A DNA stretch of 64,000 nt from Veillonella sp. VA137 (GCF_003992015.1 NZ_RQVK01000008.1:1-64000); one strand, 5' to 3'; counted from the stretch's first letter, positions 27,388 through 37,718 are shown. Notes: generated by a model not told the origin, from the sequence alone. A program made the numbers and translations.

Positions 27388-27430
27388 AAATAAGTATCAA
27401 TTTAGATTATAGATGAGAAAGGAGAAAAAT

Positions 27431-29338
27431 TTGAAGCGAGGCTTAAAAAATGTACTCCTCTATTTGTTGATAATTGTGGCTGCAGTGGCAGCAATTAACT
27501 CTTTTTCTGAAGGTACTAAAAATAAATCAGAAATTACATATACATCGTTCCTACAAGAGGTACAACGAAAAAATGTAGAGAGTGTCACAATTACAGGGGA
27601 TCATTCGATTACAGGTAAATTAAAATCCGGTACAGAATTTGCTACCTATGCACCTAGTGATGCAGGTATTTTTGCAAAATTGTCCGAAGGTGGTGTAGAT
27701 GTAACGGCGCAACCGCCTGAGCAACCAGCTTGGTGGGTTAGTTTATTAACATCTGCCTTACCAATTGTATTGATTATTGGATTCTGGTTCTTTATGATGC
27801 AGTCTACACAAGGTGGATCTGGTCGTGTCATGAACTTTGGAAAATCTCGTGCTAAAATGCAAGGAGAAGGCAAAGTTAATGTGACTTTCAAAGATGTGGC
27901 TGGTGCAGATGAAGCGAAACAAGAATTAGAAGAAGTCGTTGAATTCTTGCGTAATCCTGGCAAATTCAATGCGATTGGTGCTAAAATTCCGAAAGGGGTC
28001 TTATTATTTGGCCCTCCAGGTACAGGTAAAACCTTGTTAGCTCGTGCTGTAGCAGGGGAAGCAGGGGTTCCATTCTTTACGATCAGTGGTTCTGACTTTG
28101 TAGAGATGTTCGTTGGTGTTGGTGCCTCTCGTGTGCGTGACTTGTTCAGTCAGGCTAAGAAAAATGCACCATGCATTATTTTCATCGATGAAATTGATGC
28201 GGTAGGTCGTCAACGTGGTGCCGGTCTAGGTGGCGGTCATGATGAACGAGAGCAAACATTGAACCAATTATTGGTAGAAATGGATGGTTTCGGTGCTAAC
28301 GAAGGTATTATTACTATTGCCGCTACGAACCGCCCAGACATTTTAGACCCAGCTTTATTGCGTCCAGGTCGTTTTGACCGTCAAGTGACAGTGGGTCGTC
28401 CAGATCTTCGAGGTCGTGAAGCGATTTTACAAGTCCATGCTCGTAATAAACCGTTGGATCCAGATGTGGATTTAAAAACGATTGCGAAAAAAGTACCTGG
28501 TTTTACTGGTGCCGATTTGAGCAATTTATTAAATGAAGCAGCCTTATTGGCGGCTCGTCAAGATCGCAAATCGATTTCCATGCACGACTTAGAAGAGGCT
28601 AGTGAAAAAGTAAGCTATGGTCCTGAGCGTAGAAGTCATGTGGTGAGTGAAAAAGAACGTGAATTGACAGCCTACCATGAATCTGGACATGCTATTGTGG
28701 CTCATTTATGGCCGAATGCAGATCCAGTTCATAAGGTAACAATCATTCCTCGTGGTAGCGCAGGTGGTTACACTATGATGCTTCCACAAGAAGAGAAAAA
28801 CTATATGACTCGTTCCCAATTGTTGGCGCAAATCCGCGTGGCTTTGGGTGGCCGTTGTGCAGAGGCTATAGTACTGAAAGAAATCAGTAGTGGTGCTTCT
28901 GGGGACTTACAAATGGTGACGAATATTGCTCGTGAAATGATTACTCGTTTGGGTATGAGTGATGAGCTAGGACCATTGGTATTTGGAGAACACCAAGAGC
29001 AAGTTTTCTTAGGTAAAAGCTTAGGTTCTGAACGTAACTATGGTGAAGCAGTAGCTGAAAAAATCGACAACGAAATGCATCGTATCGTAGCAGAAGCATA
29101 CGGAGATGTCATGAACTTGTTAACAGAAAATATTGATTTCTTACATAATATGGCGAAAGCTTTATTAGAAGAAGAAACAATTGATGCTAAGCAAGTGGAA
29201 AACTTGTATCGCTATGGTACTTTACTAAGTCCAGAAGAAGCACAAGCAAAAGCAGAAGAGGAAGAAAATAGTAAGAAAACTCCTCTAGAAGCAGCTGGTA
29301 TCGTGATGCCAGAAAAAATTGATACATCAAAAGAATAA
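27431..29338 (+). CDS. ftsH: ATP-dependent zinc metalloprotease FtsH
   Basis: This membrane-bound AAA protease of about 635 residues degrades membrane and regulatory proteins. There are two membrane segments (about 5-25 and 105-125), then the AAA domain with Walker [10 protein letters not shown] and Walker [13 protein letters not shown], a second region of homology ending in [10 protein letters not shown], and the zinc motif HESGH near residue 418. The TTG 27431 lies six bases after AAAGGAG and gives the usual N-terminus [13 protein letters not shown]; the upstream ATG 27413 has no ribosome site. A terminator follows. Confidence 0.95.
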   Translation: MKRGLKNVLLYLLIIVAAVAAINSFSEGTKNKSEITYTSFLQEVQRKNVESVTITGDHSITGKLKSGTEFATYAPSDAGIFAKLSEGGVDVTAQPPEQPAWWVSLLTSALPIVLIIGFWFFMMQSTQGGSGRVMNFGKSRAKMQGEGKVNVTFKDVAGADEAKQELEEVVEFLRNPGKFNAIGAKIPKGVLLFGPPGTGKTLLARAVAGEAGVPFFTISGSDFVEMFVGVGASRVRDLFSQAKKNAPCIIFIDEIDAVGRQRGAGLGGGHDEREQTLNQLLVEMDGFGANEGIITIAATNRPDILDPALLRPGRFDRQVTVGRPDLRGREAILQVHARNKPLDPDVDLKTIAKKVPGFTGADLSNLLNEAALLAARQDRKSISMHDLEEASEKVSYGPERRSHVVSEKERELTAYHESGHAIVAHLWPNADPVHKVTIIPRGSAGGYTMMLPQEEKNYMTRSQLLAQIRVALGGRCAEAIVLKEISSGASGDLQMVTNIAREMITRLGMSDELGPLVFGEHQEQVFLGKSLGSERNYGEAVAEKIDNEMHRIVAEAYGDVMNLLTENIDFLHNMAKALLEEETIDAKQVENLYRYGTLLSPEEAQAKAEEEENSKKTPLEAAGIVMPEKIDTSKE

Positions 29339-29355
29339 TCTGAGATGCTATTGTC

Positions 29356-29387
29356 AAGGTATCTTCTCCTCGGGGAAGGTACCTTTT
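29356..29387 (+). terminator. Terminator of ftsH
   Basis: AAGGTATCTTC and GAAGGTACCTT pair around eight bases, followed by a short T run. Confidence 0.8.
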
Positions 29388-29485
29388 GTGCATATTGGGA
29401 CGGTTTTAACATTGTACGTATAGTGAATCTTGTTTAGGTGTACCAAATTCGCATAGCTAGGGGGAATGAAATAGGTAGAAAAGAC

Positions 29486-29514
29486 TTGCTTTTTATGTAG
29501 GACCTCTGTACAAT
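29486..29514 (+). promoter_or_regulatory. Promoter of the birA-coaX-dus operon
   Basis: TTGCTT (29486-29491) and TACAAT (29509-29514) are 17 bases apart, about 40 bases before the birA start. I see no biotin-operator-like palindrome. Confidence 0.6.
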
Positions 29515-29554
29515 CGTATTGTAAACCTCGCTACAGGTAAGGAGGCGACAAGCC

Positions 29555-30538
29555 GTGAGAGATGAAATACTAGACTTTTTAAAAGAGAACAGAGATCAAT
29601 TTGTATCAGGACAAGCTATGTCAGAGGCGTGCCATGTATCGCGCACAGCGATTTGGAAGCATATAGAGGTGCTACGCAAGCGTGGGTATGTGATTGAATC
29701 CTTCACCAAAAAGGGATATCGATTGCTAGAAGAGCCAAATCTGGTTAGTCCTGAAGAGATGGAAGGGGTACTGCAAACAAAATCCTTTGGCCGTTATTAC
29801 GTGTACGAAGAACGATTAGAATCTACAAATAGTATTGCTAAAGCATTGGCTATGGACGGAGTTCCAGAAGGTACTGTAGTATGTGCAGAAGAACAATCTT
29901 CCGGTCGAGGTCGCTTATCTAGAGGTTGGTATTCTCCCTATGGTAAAGGCCTTTGGTTTAGCTTAATTTTAAGACCCAAGTTCTTACCTATGGAAGCATC
30001 AAAATGTACCTTGATGGCAGGAGTAGCCTTAGTGAAAGCATTCCGTACCTTGGGACTTTCAGAGGCAGGCATCAAATGGCCCAATGACATATTGATAGGG
30101 TCTCGTAAAATGGTGGGCATTCTTACAGAAATGAATGGCACCATGGAAGAAATTAACTATATTGTCTTAGGGATTGGTATCAATACACATACGACCATTG
30201 AGGAAGTCAGTGAGGACTTGAAGGATAAGATTATGTCCTTTGCTATAGCAGGGGTAGAGGTGGATCGTAAGGAAGCCTTTGCTGTGATTTTAAAAGCCTT
30301 AGAAGATCAGTATGAAAAGGTGTGTCAAGAAGGCTTTGACTCTACCTTGGAAGAATGGAAAGAGTATAGTGTAACTTTATATAAAGAAGTGCTGGTAAAA
30401 GCGCCAGATAAAGATTATATTGGGTATGCAAAAGATTTAGATAGAGATGGAAATCTGATCGTTCAATTAGAGGATGGGCGTGAGGAACGTATCATAGCAG
30501 GGGATGTGTCTATACGCTCCACTGGAGGAGGATATTAA
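29555..30538 (+). CDS. birA: Biotin operon repressor / biotin-protein ligase
   Basis: This 327-residue protein both attaches biotin to carrier proteins and may repress transcription. The N-terminal winged helix (about residues 1-60, with [20 protein letters not shown]) is present, followed by the ligase domain with the biotinyl-AMP loop [14 protein letters not shown] near 115 and [10 protein letters not shown] near 175, and a C-terminal beta domain. It starts with GTG, nine bases after AAGGAGG. Its substrate is probably the biotin carrier that serves the carboxytransferase encoded at 22495. Confidence 0.94.
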   Translation: MRDEILDFLKENRDQFVSGQAMSEACHVSRTAIWKHIEVLRKRGYVIESFTKKGYRLLEEPNLVSPEEMEGVLQTKSFGRYYVYEERLESTNSIAKALAMDGVPEGTVVCAEEQSSGRGRLSRGWYSPYGKGLWFSLILRPKFLPMEASKCTLMAGVALVKAFRTLGLSEAGIKWPNDILIGSRKMVGILTEMNGTMEEINYIVLGIGINTHTTIEEVSEDLKDKIMSFAIAGVEVDRKEAFAVILKALEDQYEKVCQEGFDSTLEEWKEYSVTLYKEVLVKAPDKDYIGYAKDLDRDGNLIVQLEDGREERIIAGDVSIRSTGGGY

Positions 30539-30539
30539 G

Positions 30540-31307
30540 ATGTTATTAGTGGTAGACGTAGGGAATACGAACATCGTATTAGGCGTGTATAAGGACAAGG
30601 AAATTATGGCTCATTGGCGCATCTCTACAGATCGTGGGCGAACCACGGATGAATATGGCATGTTGTTGAGCAATTTATTTCTTCATGATCCAAAGGTGAA
30701 TAAAGAGGATGTAGAGGCAGTCATCATTTCCTCTGTAGTACCTCCTTTGAACCCTACGTTAGAGCGCGTGTGCTTGCGCTATTTTCATAAGAAACCATTA
30801 TTTGTAGGGCCTGGTATTAAAACAGGGATTTCTATTAAATACGAAAACCCTCGTGAACTGGGAGCCGATTTAATTGTAGATGCGGTGGCTGCTTATGAAA
30901 AGTATGGTGGCAACTTAATTATCATTGATTTTGGTACTGCGACGACCTATTCTGCTGTATTAGACGGTGGTATATACTTAGGTGGCGCTATTTCTCCTGG
31001 TATTGGCATCTCTGCAGAAGCTTTGTTTGGTCGCACGGCTAAGTTACCAAGAATTGAAATTAAAAACCCTGGCCCTGTCATTGGTCGCAATACAGTTGGT
31101 GCCATGCAGGCAGGTGTATTATTTGGATATGTTGGACAAGTGGAAGGCATTGTGGCTCGTATGAAGCGAGAAATGCCAGAGGATACAAAAGTGGTGGCTA
31201 CTGGAGGTTTAGCGCCTCTCATTAGTGCAGAAACCGATGTGATCGACCACATTGATCCAATGATGACATTAGAAGGATTACGACTTATTTATGAAAGAAA
31301 TCAATAA
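30540..31307 (+). CDS. coaX: Type III pantothenate kinase
   Basis: This 255-residue enzyme of the ASKHA fold makes phosphopantothenate for coenzyme A. Motifs are [12 protein letters not shown] at the N-terminus, [17 protein letters not shown] near 105, [13 protein letters not shown] near 125 and [16 protein letters not shown] near 145. The ATG 30540 follows the birA stop by one base, with GGAGGAG inside birA. It overlaps the next gene by 17 bases. Confidence 0.95.
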   Translation: MLLVVDVGNTNIVLGVYKDKEIMAHWRISTDRGRTTDEYGMLLSNLFLHDPKVNKEDVEAVIISSVVPPLNPTLERVCLRYFHKKPLFVGPGIKTGISIKYENPRELGADLIVDAVAAYEKYGGNLIIIDFGTATTYSAVLDGGIYLGGAISPGIGISAEALFGRTAKLPRIEIKNPGPVIGRNTVGAMQAGVLFGYVGQVEGIVARMKREMPEDTKVVATGGLAPLISAETDVIDHIDPMMTLEGLRLIYERNQ

Positions 31308-32301
31308 TACATCCTGGCACATAGGACATGTCACAATTCCAGGCCGCATTGGGTTAGCGCCCATGGCAGGATTTAGCGATGTGTCCTATCGCTTATTAGC
31401 AAAAGAAATGGGGGCCTCTTTCGTATGTACGGAGATGGTCAGTGCCATGGGGATTAAATACAATAATGAACATACAAAAGAATTGCTTTATATGGAAGAG
31501 GTAGAACAGCCTGTTTCTATGCAAATTTTTGGGTCTGATCCAGAAGCTATAGCGATTGGAGCAAAAGTAGTAGAGGCAGCAGGAGCGCCTATCGTAGATA
31601 TTAATATGGGCTGCCCTGTGAAGAAAGTAGTATCTTCGGGTGATGGCTCGGCACTTATGAAGACTCCAGACTTAGCGATGAAGGTGGCGGAAGCAGCCGT
31701 GAAAGCAGTACAAATACCAGTGACTGTCAAATTACGTTTAGGATGGGATGATACATCCATCAATGTAGTAGATATGGCACAACGCATGGAATCTGTTGGA
31801 GTTGCTGCTGTAGCTGTTCATGGCAGAACAAGAGAGCAAATGTACAGCGGCAAAGCCAATTGGGATTACATTAAAGAGGTGAAATCAGCTTTACAGATTC
31901 CAGTGATAGGTAATGGTGATGTGAACACTCCTGAGAGTGCCAAAGCATTACTAGAATACACGGGTTGTGACGCTATGCTTATAGGACGTGCAGCGCAAGG
32001 GAATCCTTGGTTATTCCGGCAAATTAAAGAGTATTTAGAAACAGGAACCTACTGCCCGAATCCAACGGGGATAGAACGGATTGCTATGCTCTTGCGTCAT
32101 TACGATTTGCTATGTCATTATAAAGGTGTGGATTTAGCTACACGAGAAATTAGAACCCATGCAAGTTTTTATATTAAAGGTTTGCCAGAAGCGGCACGGT
32201 GGAGAAATGCTTTGAATGTAGCTATGGGGCGAGAATCATTTATTTCTGTAGTAGAAGAGTACAAACAATTCTTAGATGATTATACTAGAAGAACAATATA
32301 A
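31291..32301 (+). CDS. dusB: tRNA-dihydrouridine synthase (DusB type)
   Basis: This FMN-dependent TIM-barrel enzyme of 336 residues reduces uridines in tRNA D-loops. The flavin-binding [13 protein letters not shown] is near residue 20, the catalytic cysteine lies in [11 protein letters not shown] near 108, and [14 protein letters not shown] and GNGDVNTPE follow. It is the last gene of the birA-coaX-dus run, and its start lies inside coaX. Confidence 0.94.
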   Translation: MKEINNTSWHIGHVTIPGRIGLAPMAGFSDVSYRLLAKEMGASFVCTEMVSAMGIKYNNEHTKELLYMEEVEQPVSMQIFGSDPEAIAIGAKVVEAAGAPIVDINMGCPVKKVVSSGDGSALMKTPDLAMKVAEAAVKAVQIPVTVKLRLGWDDTSINVVDMAQRMESVGVAAVAVHGRTREQMYSGKANWDYIKEVKSALQIPVIGNGDVNTPESAKALLEYTGCDAMLIGRAAQGNPWLFRQIKEYLETGTYCPNPTGIERIAMLLRHYDLLCHYKGVDLATREIRTHASFYIKGLPEAARWRNALNVAMGRESFISVVEEYKQFLDDYTRRTI

Positions 32302-32433
32302 TAGGTTCTGTCTATTAAGTGTGGTCATGAAATGTTGTAATATTGAGAATAAAGAACGTTCATATCCTTGAAAACCCTTGGAAATTCAAGGTTGTACAAA
32401 GTAAGTCTGTCACTTGTTATGAGAAATAGTAAA

Positions 32434-32461
32434 TTGACATTGATGAAAAGTGTACTATAAT
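32434..32461 (+). promoter_or_regulatory. Promoter of cstA
   Basis: TTGACA (32434-32439) and TATAAT (32456-32461) are 16 bases apart. A hairpin (CCTTGAA/TTCAAGG, 32366-32391) lies upstream, and a palindrome GTATCA-N2-TGATAC (32507-32520) lies in the roughly 100-base leader. Confidence 0.75.
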
Positions 32462-32566
32462 TAAATTAGAAATGCCAATTTACTTTTTTGCATAGATCAT
32501 AGGGTGGTATCATGTGATACATAGGTATGTTTTACGTGACTCATCTAACATTTAGGGGGTGTATGT

Positions 32567-34399
32567 ATGGTCATGAATGGTATTTATTTAGTTATTGCCT
32601 CAGCGTGTATCTTAATGTTAGGATATCGTTTTTATGGGGCATTCATAGCGGCGAAGGTGTTAACTTTAGACAAGTATCGAATGACGCCGGCTATGGTTCA
32701 CAATGATGGACACGATTATGTGCCTACGAACAAATGGGTTACATTCGGTCATCACTTTGCAGCGATTGCAGGGGCAGGTCCTTTGGTTGGTCCAGTTATT
32801 GCAGCGCAATTCGGGTACTTACCAGGTACTCTATGGATTTTAATCGGTTCCGTATTTGCCGGTGCAGTCCATGATATGGTTATTCTCTTTGCATCTATTC
32901 GCTACGATGGCAAATCGATTGCGGATATTACACGTGAAGAGATTAGCAAAATTGCTGGTTTAGGAGCTATGTTAGCCACATTATTCTTACTTGTTATTAC
33001 ATTAGCAGGTATGGCGGTAGTGGTAGCCAATGCACTTCATAATTCAGCTTGGGCATTTTTCTCAGTATTTGCAACGATTCCTATTGCTATTTTTATCGGT
33101 ATTTATCTACAATGGTTGCGCCCTGGAAAAATTCAAGAAGCTACAATTATTGGGGTGGCACTCATTTTTGCGGCCATTATTTATGGACCTAATATTGCGG
33201 CTAGTGAATATGCATCTTGGTTCATTTATGATTTGAAAACCATCGAAATTATGTTAGCTGTGTATGGTTTCTTTGCAGCAGCTTTACCAGTTTGGTTGTT
33301 ATTAGCGCCTCGTGATTATCTATCCACATACCTTAAAATCGGTACTATTGGCGCATTGGCGTTAGGTATTATCATTGTAATGCCAGAAATTCAAATGCCA
33401 GCAGTAACAGATTATATTTGGGGTGGTGGCCCTGTATTAAAAGGCTCTGTATTCCCATATATCTTCATTACCATTGCTTGTGGTGCTTTATCTGGTTTCC
33501 ATACAGTTATCGCTACGGGTACTACTCCTAAAATGTTAACCAACGAAAGGGAAGTATTACCGATCGGTTATGGTGGTATGTTAACAGAATCTTTCATTTC
33601 CATGATGGCTATGATTGCTGCTACCGCATTACATCCAGATGATTATTTTGCGATTAACTCTACCGCAGAATCTTTCAGAGCATTAGGACTTCAAGTTCAT
33701 GAATTGCCAGTGTTATCTGCTCTAGTAGGGGAGGACTTGATGCATCGTCCTGGTGGCGCTGTATCCTTGGCAGTAGGTATGGCACATATCTTCTCCCGTC
33801 TTCCTAATATGGATCATTTGTTGGGATATTGGTATCACTTCTGTATCATGTTTGAAGCCTTGTTCATCATGACATTGATTGATGCAGGTACTCGTGTAGG
33901 TCGTTATTTGTTGCAAGAATTGCTTGGCTTGTACTGGCCTAAATTCAATGACCAACATTGGGCTCCTGGCGTATATGGTTGTGCTGCATTGATTTGTATC
34001 ATGTGGGGCTATCTAGTATTACAAGGTAACATCGGAACAATTTGGCCATTATTCGGTGTATCTAACCAATTATTAGGTACTATGACATTGGCTGTAAGTA
34101 CGACGATTATCATGCGTTTAGGTAAAAAACGATACGCTTGGGTAACCGGAGTGCCGACCATACTCATGGCGATAGTGGCTGTTGCGGCTGACTATGAAAA
34201 CGTATTCTTTAACTATGTTCCAGCTGGTAAATGGATCTTAGTAGCTTTCTCCGTAGCTATGTTCATTATGATTTTGGTTGTATTAGTAGAAGCTATCCGT
34301 AGCTGGATTCGCTTATCTACATTACCACAAGATATGAGAACACAAGAAGAAGTAGAAGCGGAAAGTTATGCTAAATTAACAAAACAAGCAGAAGCGTAA
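32567..34399 (+). CDS. cstA: CstA-type carbon starvation / pyruvate-peptide transporter
   Basis: This 610-residue inner membrane protein has about 16 membrane segments. The CstA pattern is clear: DGHDYVPTNKWVTFGHHFAAIAGAGPLVGP near residue 47, written here as several adjoining words of one conserved block, then AGAVHDMVILFASIR near 98 and CGALSGFHTVIATGTTPKML near 310. CstA proteins take up pyruvate or peptides. It is shorter than the E. coli protein (about 700 residues), like many Firmicute members. It stands alone with its own promoter and terminator. Confidence 0.93.
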   Translation: MVMNGIYLVIASACILMLGYRFYGAFIAAKVLTLDKYRMTPAMVHNDGHDYVPTNKWVTFGHHFAAIAGAGPLVGPVIAAQFGYLPGTLWILIGSVFAGAVHDMVILFASIRYDGKSIADITREEISKIAGLGAMLATLFLLVITLAGMAVVVANALHNSAWAFFSVFATIPIAIFIGIYLQWLRPGKIQEATIIGVALIFAAIIYGPNIAASEYASWFIYDLKTIEIMLAVYGFFAAALPVWLLLAPRDYLSTYLKIGTIGALALGIIIVMPEIQMPAVTDYIWGGGPVLKGSVFPYIFITIACGALSGFHTVIATGTTPKMLTNEREVLPIGYGGMLTESFISMMAMIAATALHPDDYFAINSTAESFRALGLQVHELPVLSALVGEDLMHRPGGAVSLAVGMAHIFSRLPNMDHLLGYWYHFCIMFEALFIMTLIDAGTRVGRYLLQELLGLYWPKFNDQHWAPGVYGCAALICIMWGYLVLQGNIGTIWPLFGVSNQLLGTMTLAVSTTIIMRLGKKRYAWVTGVPTILMAIVAVAADYENVFFNYVPAGKWILVAFSVAMFIMILVVLVEAIRSWIRLSTLPQDMRTQEEVEAESYAKLTKQAEA

Positions 34400-34430
34400 T
34401 CTAGCTCATACGATTCCTGTTATAATGAGA

Positions 34431-34464
34431 TAGACATGGCTCCATTGGAGCTGTGTCTATTTTC
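34431..34464 (+). terminator. Terminator of cstA
   Basis: TAGACATGGCTC and GAGCTGTGTCTA pair with two G-U pairs, followed by TTTT. Confidence 0.85.
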
Positions 34465-34523
34465 ATGTTTTCCTTGCAATTCTAGGTAGAATGGTGTACA
34501 ATAATAAGGCTTATTGATGGTAA

Positions 34524-34576
34524 GCATCTTCCTACCCCTATGTGAGATAGGGGCGTTAGTCCGAAAGAGGAGGTGA
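34524..34576 (+). promoter_or_regulatory. S6:S18-binding type leader before rpsF
   Basis: The leader has a stem ACCCCTAT/ATAGGGG capped by a small loop, followed on the 3' side by an unpaired CGTTAGTCCG that contains the CCG of the S6:S18 RNA motif. The flanking CTTCC and GGAGG can close an outer stem that covers the ribosome site. By analogy this lets the S6-S18 complex repress its own operon. The assignment is from pattern only. Confidence 0.55.
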
Positions 34577-34582
34577 TTTTGT

Positions 34583-34867
34583 ATGAACAAATACGAAGTC
34601 ATGGTGATTGTGAAACCGGCTGATGAAGAGACAAACAAAGCGACTTTTGACAAAATTGAAGCTTTAATTGCTCGTGTTGGCGGTACAGTTGAGAAAGTTG
34701 ACGTTTGGGGTAAACGCCGTTTAGCGTATGCAGTAAACAAACATACTGATGGCGTATACGTATTGATTAACTTTGAAGCAGCTCCTGGCGAAATCAAAGA
34801 AATCGACCGCGTACTTAAAATCGACGATAACGTTCTTAGACACCTGATTGTAAAACACGAACAATAA
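34583..34867 (+). CDS. rpsF: 30S ribosomal protein S6
   Basis: This 94-residue ribosomal protein starts MNKYEVMVIVKPADEE and contains the DVWGKRRLAYAVNK segment, both typical of S6. It heads the conserved rpsF-ssb-rpsR operon and is followed by ssb after 21 bases. AGAGGAGGTG gives a strong ribosome site. Confidence 0.97.
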   Translation: MNKYEVMVIVKPADEETNKATFDKIEALIARVGGTVEKVDVWGKRRLAYAVNKHTDGVYVLINFEAAPGEIKEIDRVLKIDDNVLRHLIVKHEQ

Positions 34868-34888
34868 TAGCCTGAGGAGGTTAGGAAT

Positions 34889-35299
34889 ATGAATTCTGTA
34901 CAACTTTTAGGAAATTTAGCTCGTGACCCTGAGGTGCGTTACACAAAAACTGGTCGTGCTGTTGCTACTTTTACAGTGGCTGCATCCAATACCTATGTGG
35001 ATCAAAACGGTGAGACGAAGGAACAAACAGCATTTGTAAACTGTGTAGCTTGGGGAAAATTAGGAGAAGCTGCGGGAAATTTGCGCAAAGGCAGCCGTTG
35101 TTTTGTAGAAGGTCGTATTGCGACTCGTTCTTACGAAGCACAAGATGGTACAAAACGATATGTAACGGAAGTAGTTGCTAATTTCGTGGGCCAAGCCTTG
35201 GATACGCAAACATTTGATGCTTTTGACGGTGGTGCAACCAATTTTGATGATTTTGGTGCAGGTTCCGGAGCAGGCGCAGGTGAAGAAATTCCGTTTTAA
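34889..35299 (+). CDS. ssb: Single-stranded DNA-binding protein
   Basis: This 136-residue protein has an N-terminal OB fold (about residues 1-105, starting MNSVQLLGNLARDPEVRYT) and a short Gly/Ala linker ending in the acidic tip EEIPF, which recruits replication and repair partners. It lies between rpsF and rpsR, the standard arrangement. Confidence 0.96.
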   Translation: MNSVQLLGNLARDPEVRYTKTGRAVATFTVAASNTYVDQNGETKEQTAFVNCVAWGKLGEAAGNLRKGSRCFVEGRIATRSYEAQDGTKRYVTEVVANFVGQALDTQTFDAFDGGATNFDDFGAGSGAGAGEEIPF

Positions 35300-35337
35300 G
35301 CTAAGAACTCCACAACTATATCAAAGGAGGTTTCTCA

Positions 35338-35568
35338 ATGAGAAGAGATAGAGGCAGAAAACCAAGAAGAAAAGTATGTAACTTCTGTGTTGACCATGCT
35401 GATCAAATCGACTACAAAGATATTGCCAAACTTCGTCGTTTCACGACTGAACGTGGCAAAATTCTTCCACGTCGTATTTCTGGTGTTTGTGCTAAACATC
35501 AACGTAAATTAACACTTGCTATTAAACGTGCTCGTGCAATCGCGTTGTTGCCATTCACAGCAGAATAA
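35338..35568 (+). CDS. rpsR: 30S ribosomal protein S18 (cysteine-containing form)
   Basis: This 76-residue basic protein has the S18 core [21 protein letters not shown]. It keeps CNFC near residue 15 and a later C-x-x-H (GVCAKHQ), the possible zinc-binding C+ form; many other bacteria have the form without cysteines. It is the last gene of the operon, and a terminator follows. Confidence 0.96.
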   Translation: MRRDRGRKPRRKVCNFCVDHADQIDYKDIAKLRRFTTERGKILPRRISGVCAKHQRKLTLAIKRARAIALLPFTAE

Positions 35569-35583
35569 TTCAATACAAAATGA

Positions 35584-35619
35584 AAACCCAGTAACTAGCC
35601 TAGTTACTGGGTTTCTTGT
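35584..35619 (+). terminator. Terminator of rpsF-ssb-rpsR
   Basis: AAACCCAGTAACTA and TAGTTACTGGGTTT pair around a tiny loop, followed by T-rich sequence. Confidence 0.9.
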
Positions 35620-35666
35620 TTTCTAAAAGGGTGTTAAAAGGGTATAAATTGAAATCGTTGCTACCC

Positions 35667-35716
35667 GGTTGCAACCACTTTTCACGCTTTTTTGCGTGCG
35701 GTTGCAACCACTTTTT
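35667..35716. repeat. Two direct repeats with the palindrome GGTTGCAACC
   Basis: GGTTGCAACCACTTTT occurs at 35667-35682 and again at 35700-35715. Each copy contains the perfect 10-base palindrome GGTTGCAACC. Between them CACGC-TTTTTT-GCGTG can form a small hairpin. The remainder of the region from 35569 to 36010 holds the rpsR terminator and the aspA promoter region. Confidence 0.8.
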
Positions 35717-35931
35717 CGTGTTAGGAGATGGAAGTCAGGTATCATAGTTGTGTAGTTACTTTTAATACAGGCACATGCTGAATATGTGATAGTCCTATAT
35801 AGTCTATAGAAATTATCAAAAATGAGTAAAATTAATGACTTCTATGACTTTAAGTTATTTATTAAGGCGTACAAGGGAGCATTATTCGTAACTAGAAAGT
35901 ATATCTCTATTATGTATACATGATACATGAT

Positions 35932-35990
35932 ATAATACAGATATATCATATAAACAAAGCTTATACATTAGATGCCTATGCATCTAATGT
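35932..35990 (+). promoter_or_regulatory. aspA promoter region and leader hairpin
   Basis: A TATAAT at about 35931-35936 is followed by a perfect stem ACATTAGATG/CATCTAATGT (35965-35990) with a six-base loop. The stem ends about nine bases before the ribosome site of aspA. There is no T run after it. Confidence 0.5.
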
Positions 35991-36010
35991 TGTATGAAAA
36001 GAGGTATACT

Positions 36011-37426
36011 ATGAGAAAAGAACATGATTTTCTAGGTGAATTGGAATTAGCTGATGAGTTGTACTATGGTGTACAAACATTACGTGGTATTGAAAACTTT
36101 TTTATTACAGGAAAACAAATTGACTTAGATTTCGTAAAAGCTATGGCAATGGTAAAAAAAGCCTGTGCCTTGGCAAATATGAGTACTGGTCGTTTAGATG
36201 AAAAAATTGGTCAAGCCATCAGTCGTGCTGCCGATGAAGTGGTACGTGGAAATTTCAATGATCAATTCCCAGTGGATCCTATCCAAGGGGGAGCAGGGAC
36301 TTCTTTCAATATGAACATGAATGAAGTATTGGCGAACCGTGCGTTGGAAATTTTAGGGTATGAAAAAGGTCAATACGACATTGTATCTCCAAATAATCAT
36401 GTGAATATGGCACAATCTACAAATGATACATTCCCTACGGCCATTAAAGTATGTGCCATCATGAAAAGTAAACCTTTATTAATGGCACTTCGCCGTTTAG
36501 CGGATGAGCTAGATAAAAAAGCAGAAGAGTACAAAGAAATTTTAAAAATGGGGCGTACTCATTTACAAGATGCTGTGCCAATTACATTAGGTCAAGAAAT
36601 GGGTGCCTATGCATCTGGCGTGCGTCGTGGCATTCGTCGTATTAAATCTGCTATGTTAGAAGCACATACAGTTAATATGGGTGCTACTGCTGTTGGTACT
36701 GGCTTAAATGCAGAACCTACGTATATTAAAGCTGTCGTAGATGAATTATCTCGTGTTGTAGGTGAACCGTTCATTACAGCGGATAACTTAATTGATGCGA
36801 CCAATAATACAGATGTGTTTGCAGATATTTCTTCTGGGTTGAAAGTCACCGCCCTAGTATTGATTAAAATGGCTAACGATTTCCGTTTAATGGCATCTGG
36901 CCCTCGTTGCGGTATTGGTGAATTAAAATTACCTCCACGCCAACCAGGCTCTTCCATCATGCCAGGTAAAGTAAATCCAGTTATCGCGGAAGTATTGAAC
37001 CAAACTTGTTATCAAGTCATCGGTAATGATTTGACCATTTCCCTTGGCGTAGAAAATGGACAATTTGAATTGAATGTTATGGAGCCAGTCATTGCATATA
37101 ACTTGTTCAATTCTATGTGTTATTTAAAAAATGCAGTAAACACATTTGTAGATAAATTGTTAGTTGACCTTGAAGTGGATAAAGAACAATGCGAATATTG
37201 GTTAGAACGTTCTGTTGGTATCGTCACAGCTTTGTTACCACATATTGGTTATGAAAATGCCTCTGCGTTAGCGAAAGAAGCCTTAGAAACTGATCGTAGC
37301 GTAAAAGAAATTATTCTAGAACAAGGATTGTTAACGAAAGAAGAAATGGATTATATCCTTTCTCCAAAAGAAATGACACGTCCTGGTATTGCTGGTCAAG
37401 ATTTAGTAAAACATCCTGGAAACTAA
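36011..37426 (+). CDS. aspA: Aspartate ammonia-lyase
   Basis: This 471-residue enzyme of the fumarase/aspartase superfamily converts aspartate to fumarate and ammonia. The superfamily signature GSSIMPGKVNP is near residue 316, with the catalytic serine, and GRTHLQDAVPITLGQE near 182 and MAQSTNDTFPTA near 133 are present. Aspartase is preferred to fumarase C because of the N-terminal segment EHDFLGELELADELYYGVQT and because a class I fumarase is encoded at 50243. The start ATG 36011 follows AGAGG. The product feeds the fumarate-succinate route. Confidence 0.92.
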   Translation: MRKEHDFLGELELADELYYGVQTLRGIENFFITGKQIDLDFVKAMAMVKKACALANMSTGRLDEKIGQAISRAADEVVRGNFNDQFPVDPIQGGAGTSFNMNMNEVLANRALEILGYEKGQYDIVSPNNHVNMAQSTNDTFPTAIKVCAIMKSKPLLMALRRLADELDKKAEEYKEILKMGRTHLQDAVPITLGQEMGAYASGVRRGIRRIKSAMLEAHTVNMGATAVGTGLNAEPTYIKAVVDELSRVVGEPFITADNLIDATNNTDVFADISSGLKVTALVLIKMANDFRLMASGPRCGIGELKLPPRQPGSSIMPGKVNPVIAEVLNQTCYQVIGNDLTISLGVENGQFELNVMEPVIAYNLFNSMCYLKNAVNTFVDKLLVDLEVDKEQCEYWLERSVGIVTALLPHIGYENASALAKEALETDRSVKEIILEQGLLTKEEMDYILSPKEMTRPGIAGQDLVKHPGN

Positions 37427-37437
37427 ATATACACAAG

Positions 37438-37470
37438 AAGAACTGCTTAGACATAGGCAGTTCTTTTTTT
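37438..37470 (+). terminator. Terminator of aspA
   Basis: AAGAACTGC and GCAGTTCTT pair around ten bases, followed by seven T. Confidence 0.92.
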
Positions 37471-37607
37471 ATGTATGAGAGTAGTTGAACTGGAGCGTTT
37501 ATGTGGTTGCTCTTGCGCATGCTCGTATAGATAAGCTTTCTGTAATGAGTAAAAGGGATATTAGTATGGAGTATGTTTGAGTTTTGTATGCGGGGCGGAT
37601 TATACTT

Positions 37608-37718
37608 TGTGAGAGATGCAATGTATATAAGGTTGGCATAGTATAAATTGGATTCTTCAGTATATACCTTGCTAACTGTGAGAGATGCAAAATATATAAG
37701 GTTGCTATAACATATAAT
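37608..37718. repeat. Pair of direct repeats upstream of crcB
   Basis: TGTGAGAGATGCAATGTATA at 37608 and TGTGAGAGATGCAAAATATA at 37677 begin two related stretches of about 38-42 bases, each continuing with TAAGGTTG. The period is 69 bases. The stretch from 37471 to 37852 otherwise shows only AT-rich DNA without a gene. Confidence 0.75.

Noticed and set aside
35667-35716. CRISPR array
   Set aside because: Only two repeats with a 17-base spacer that is itself a hairpin, and no cas genes nearby.
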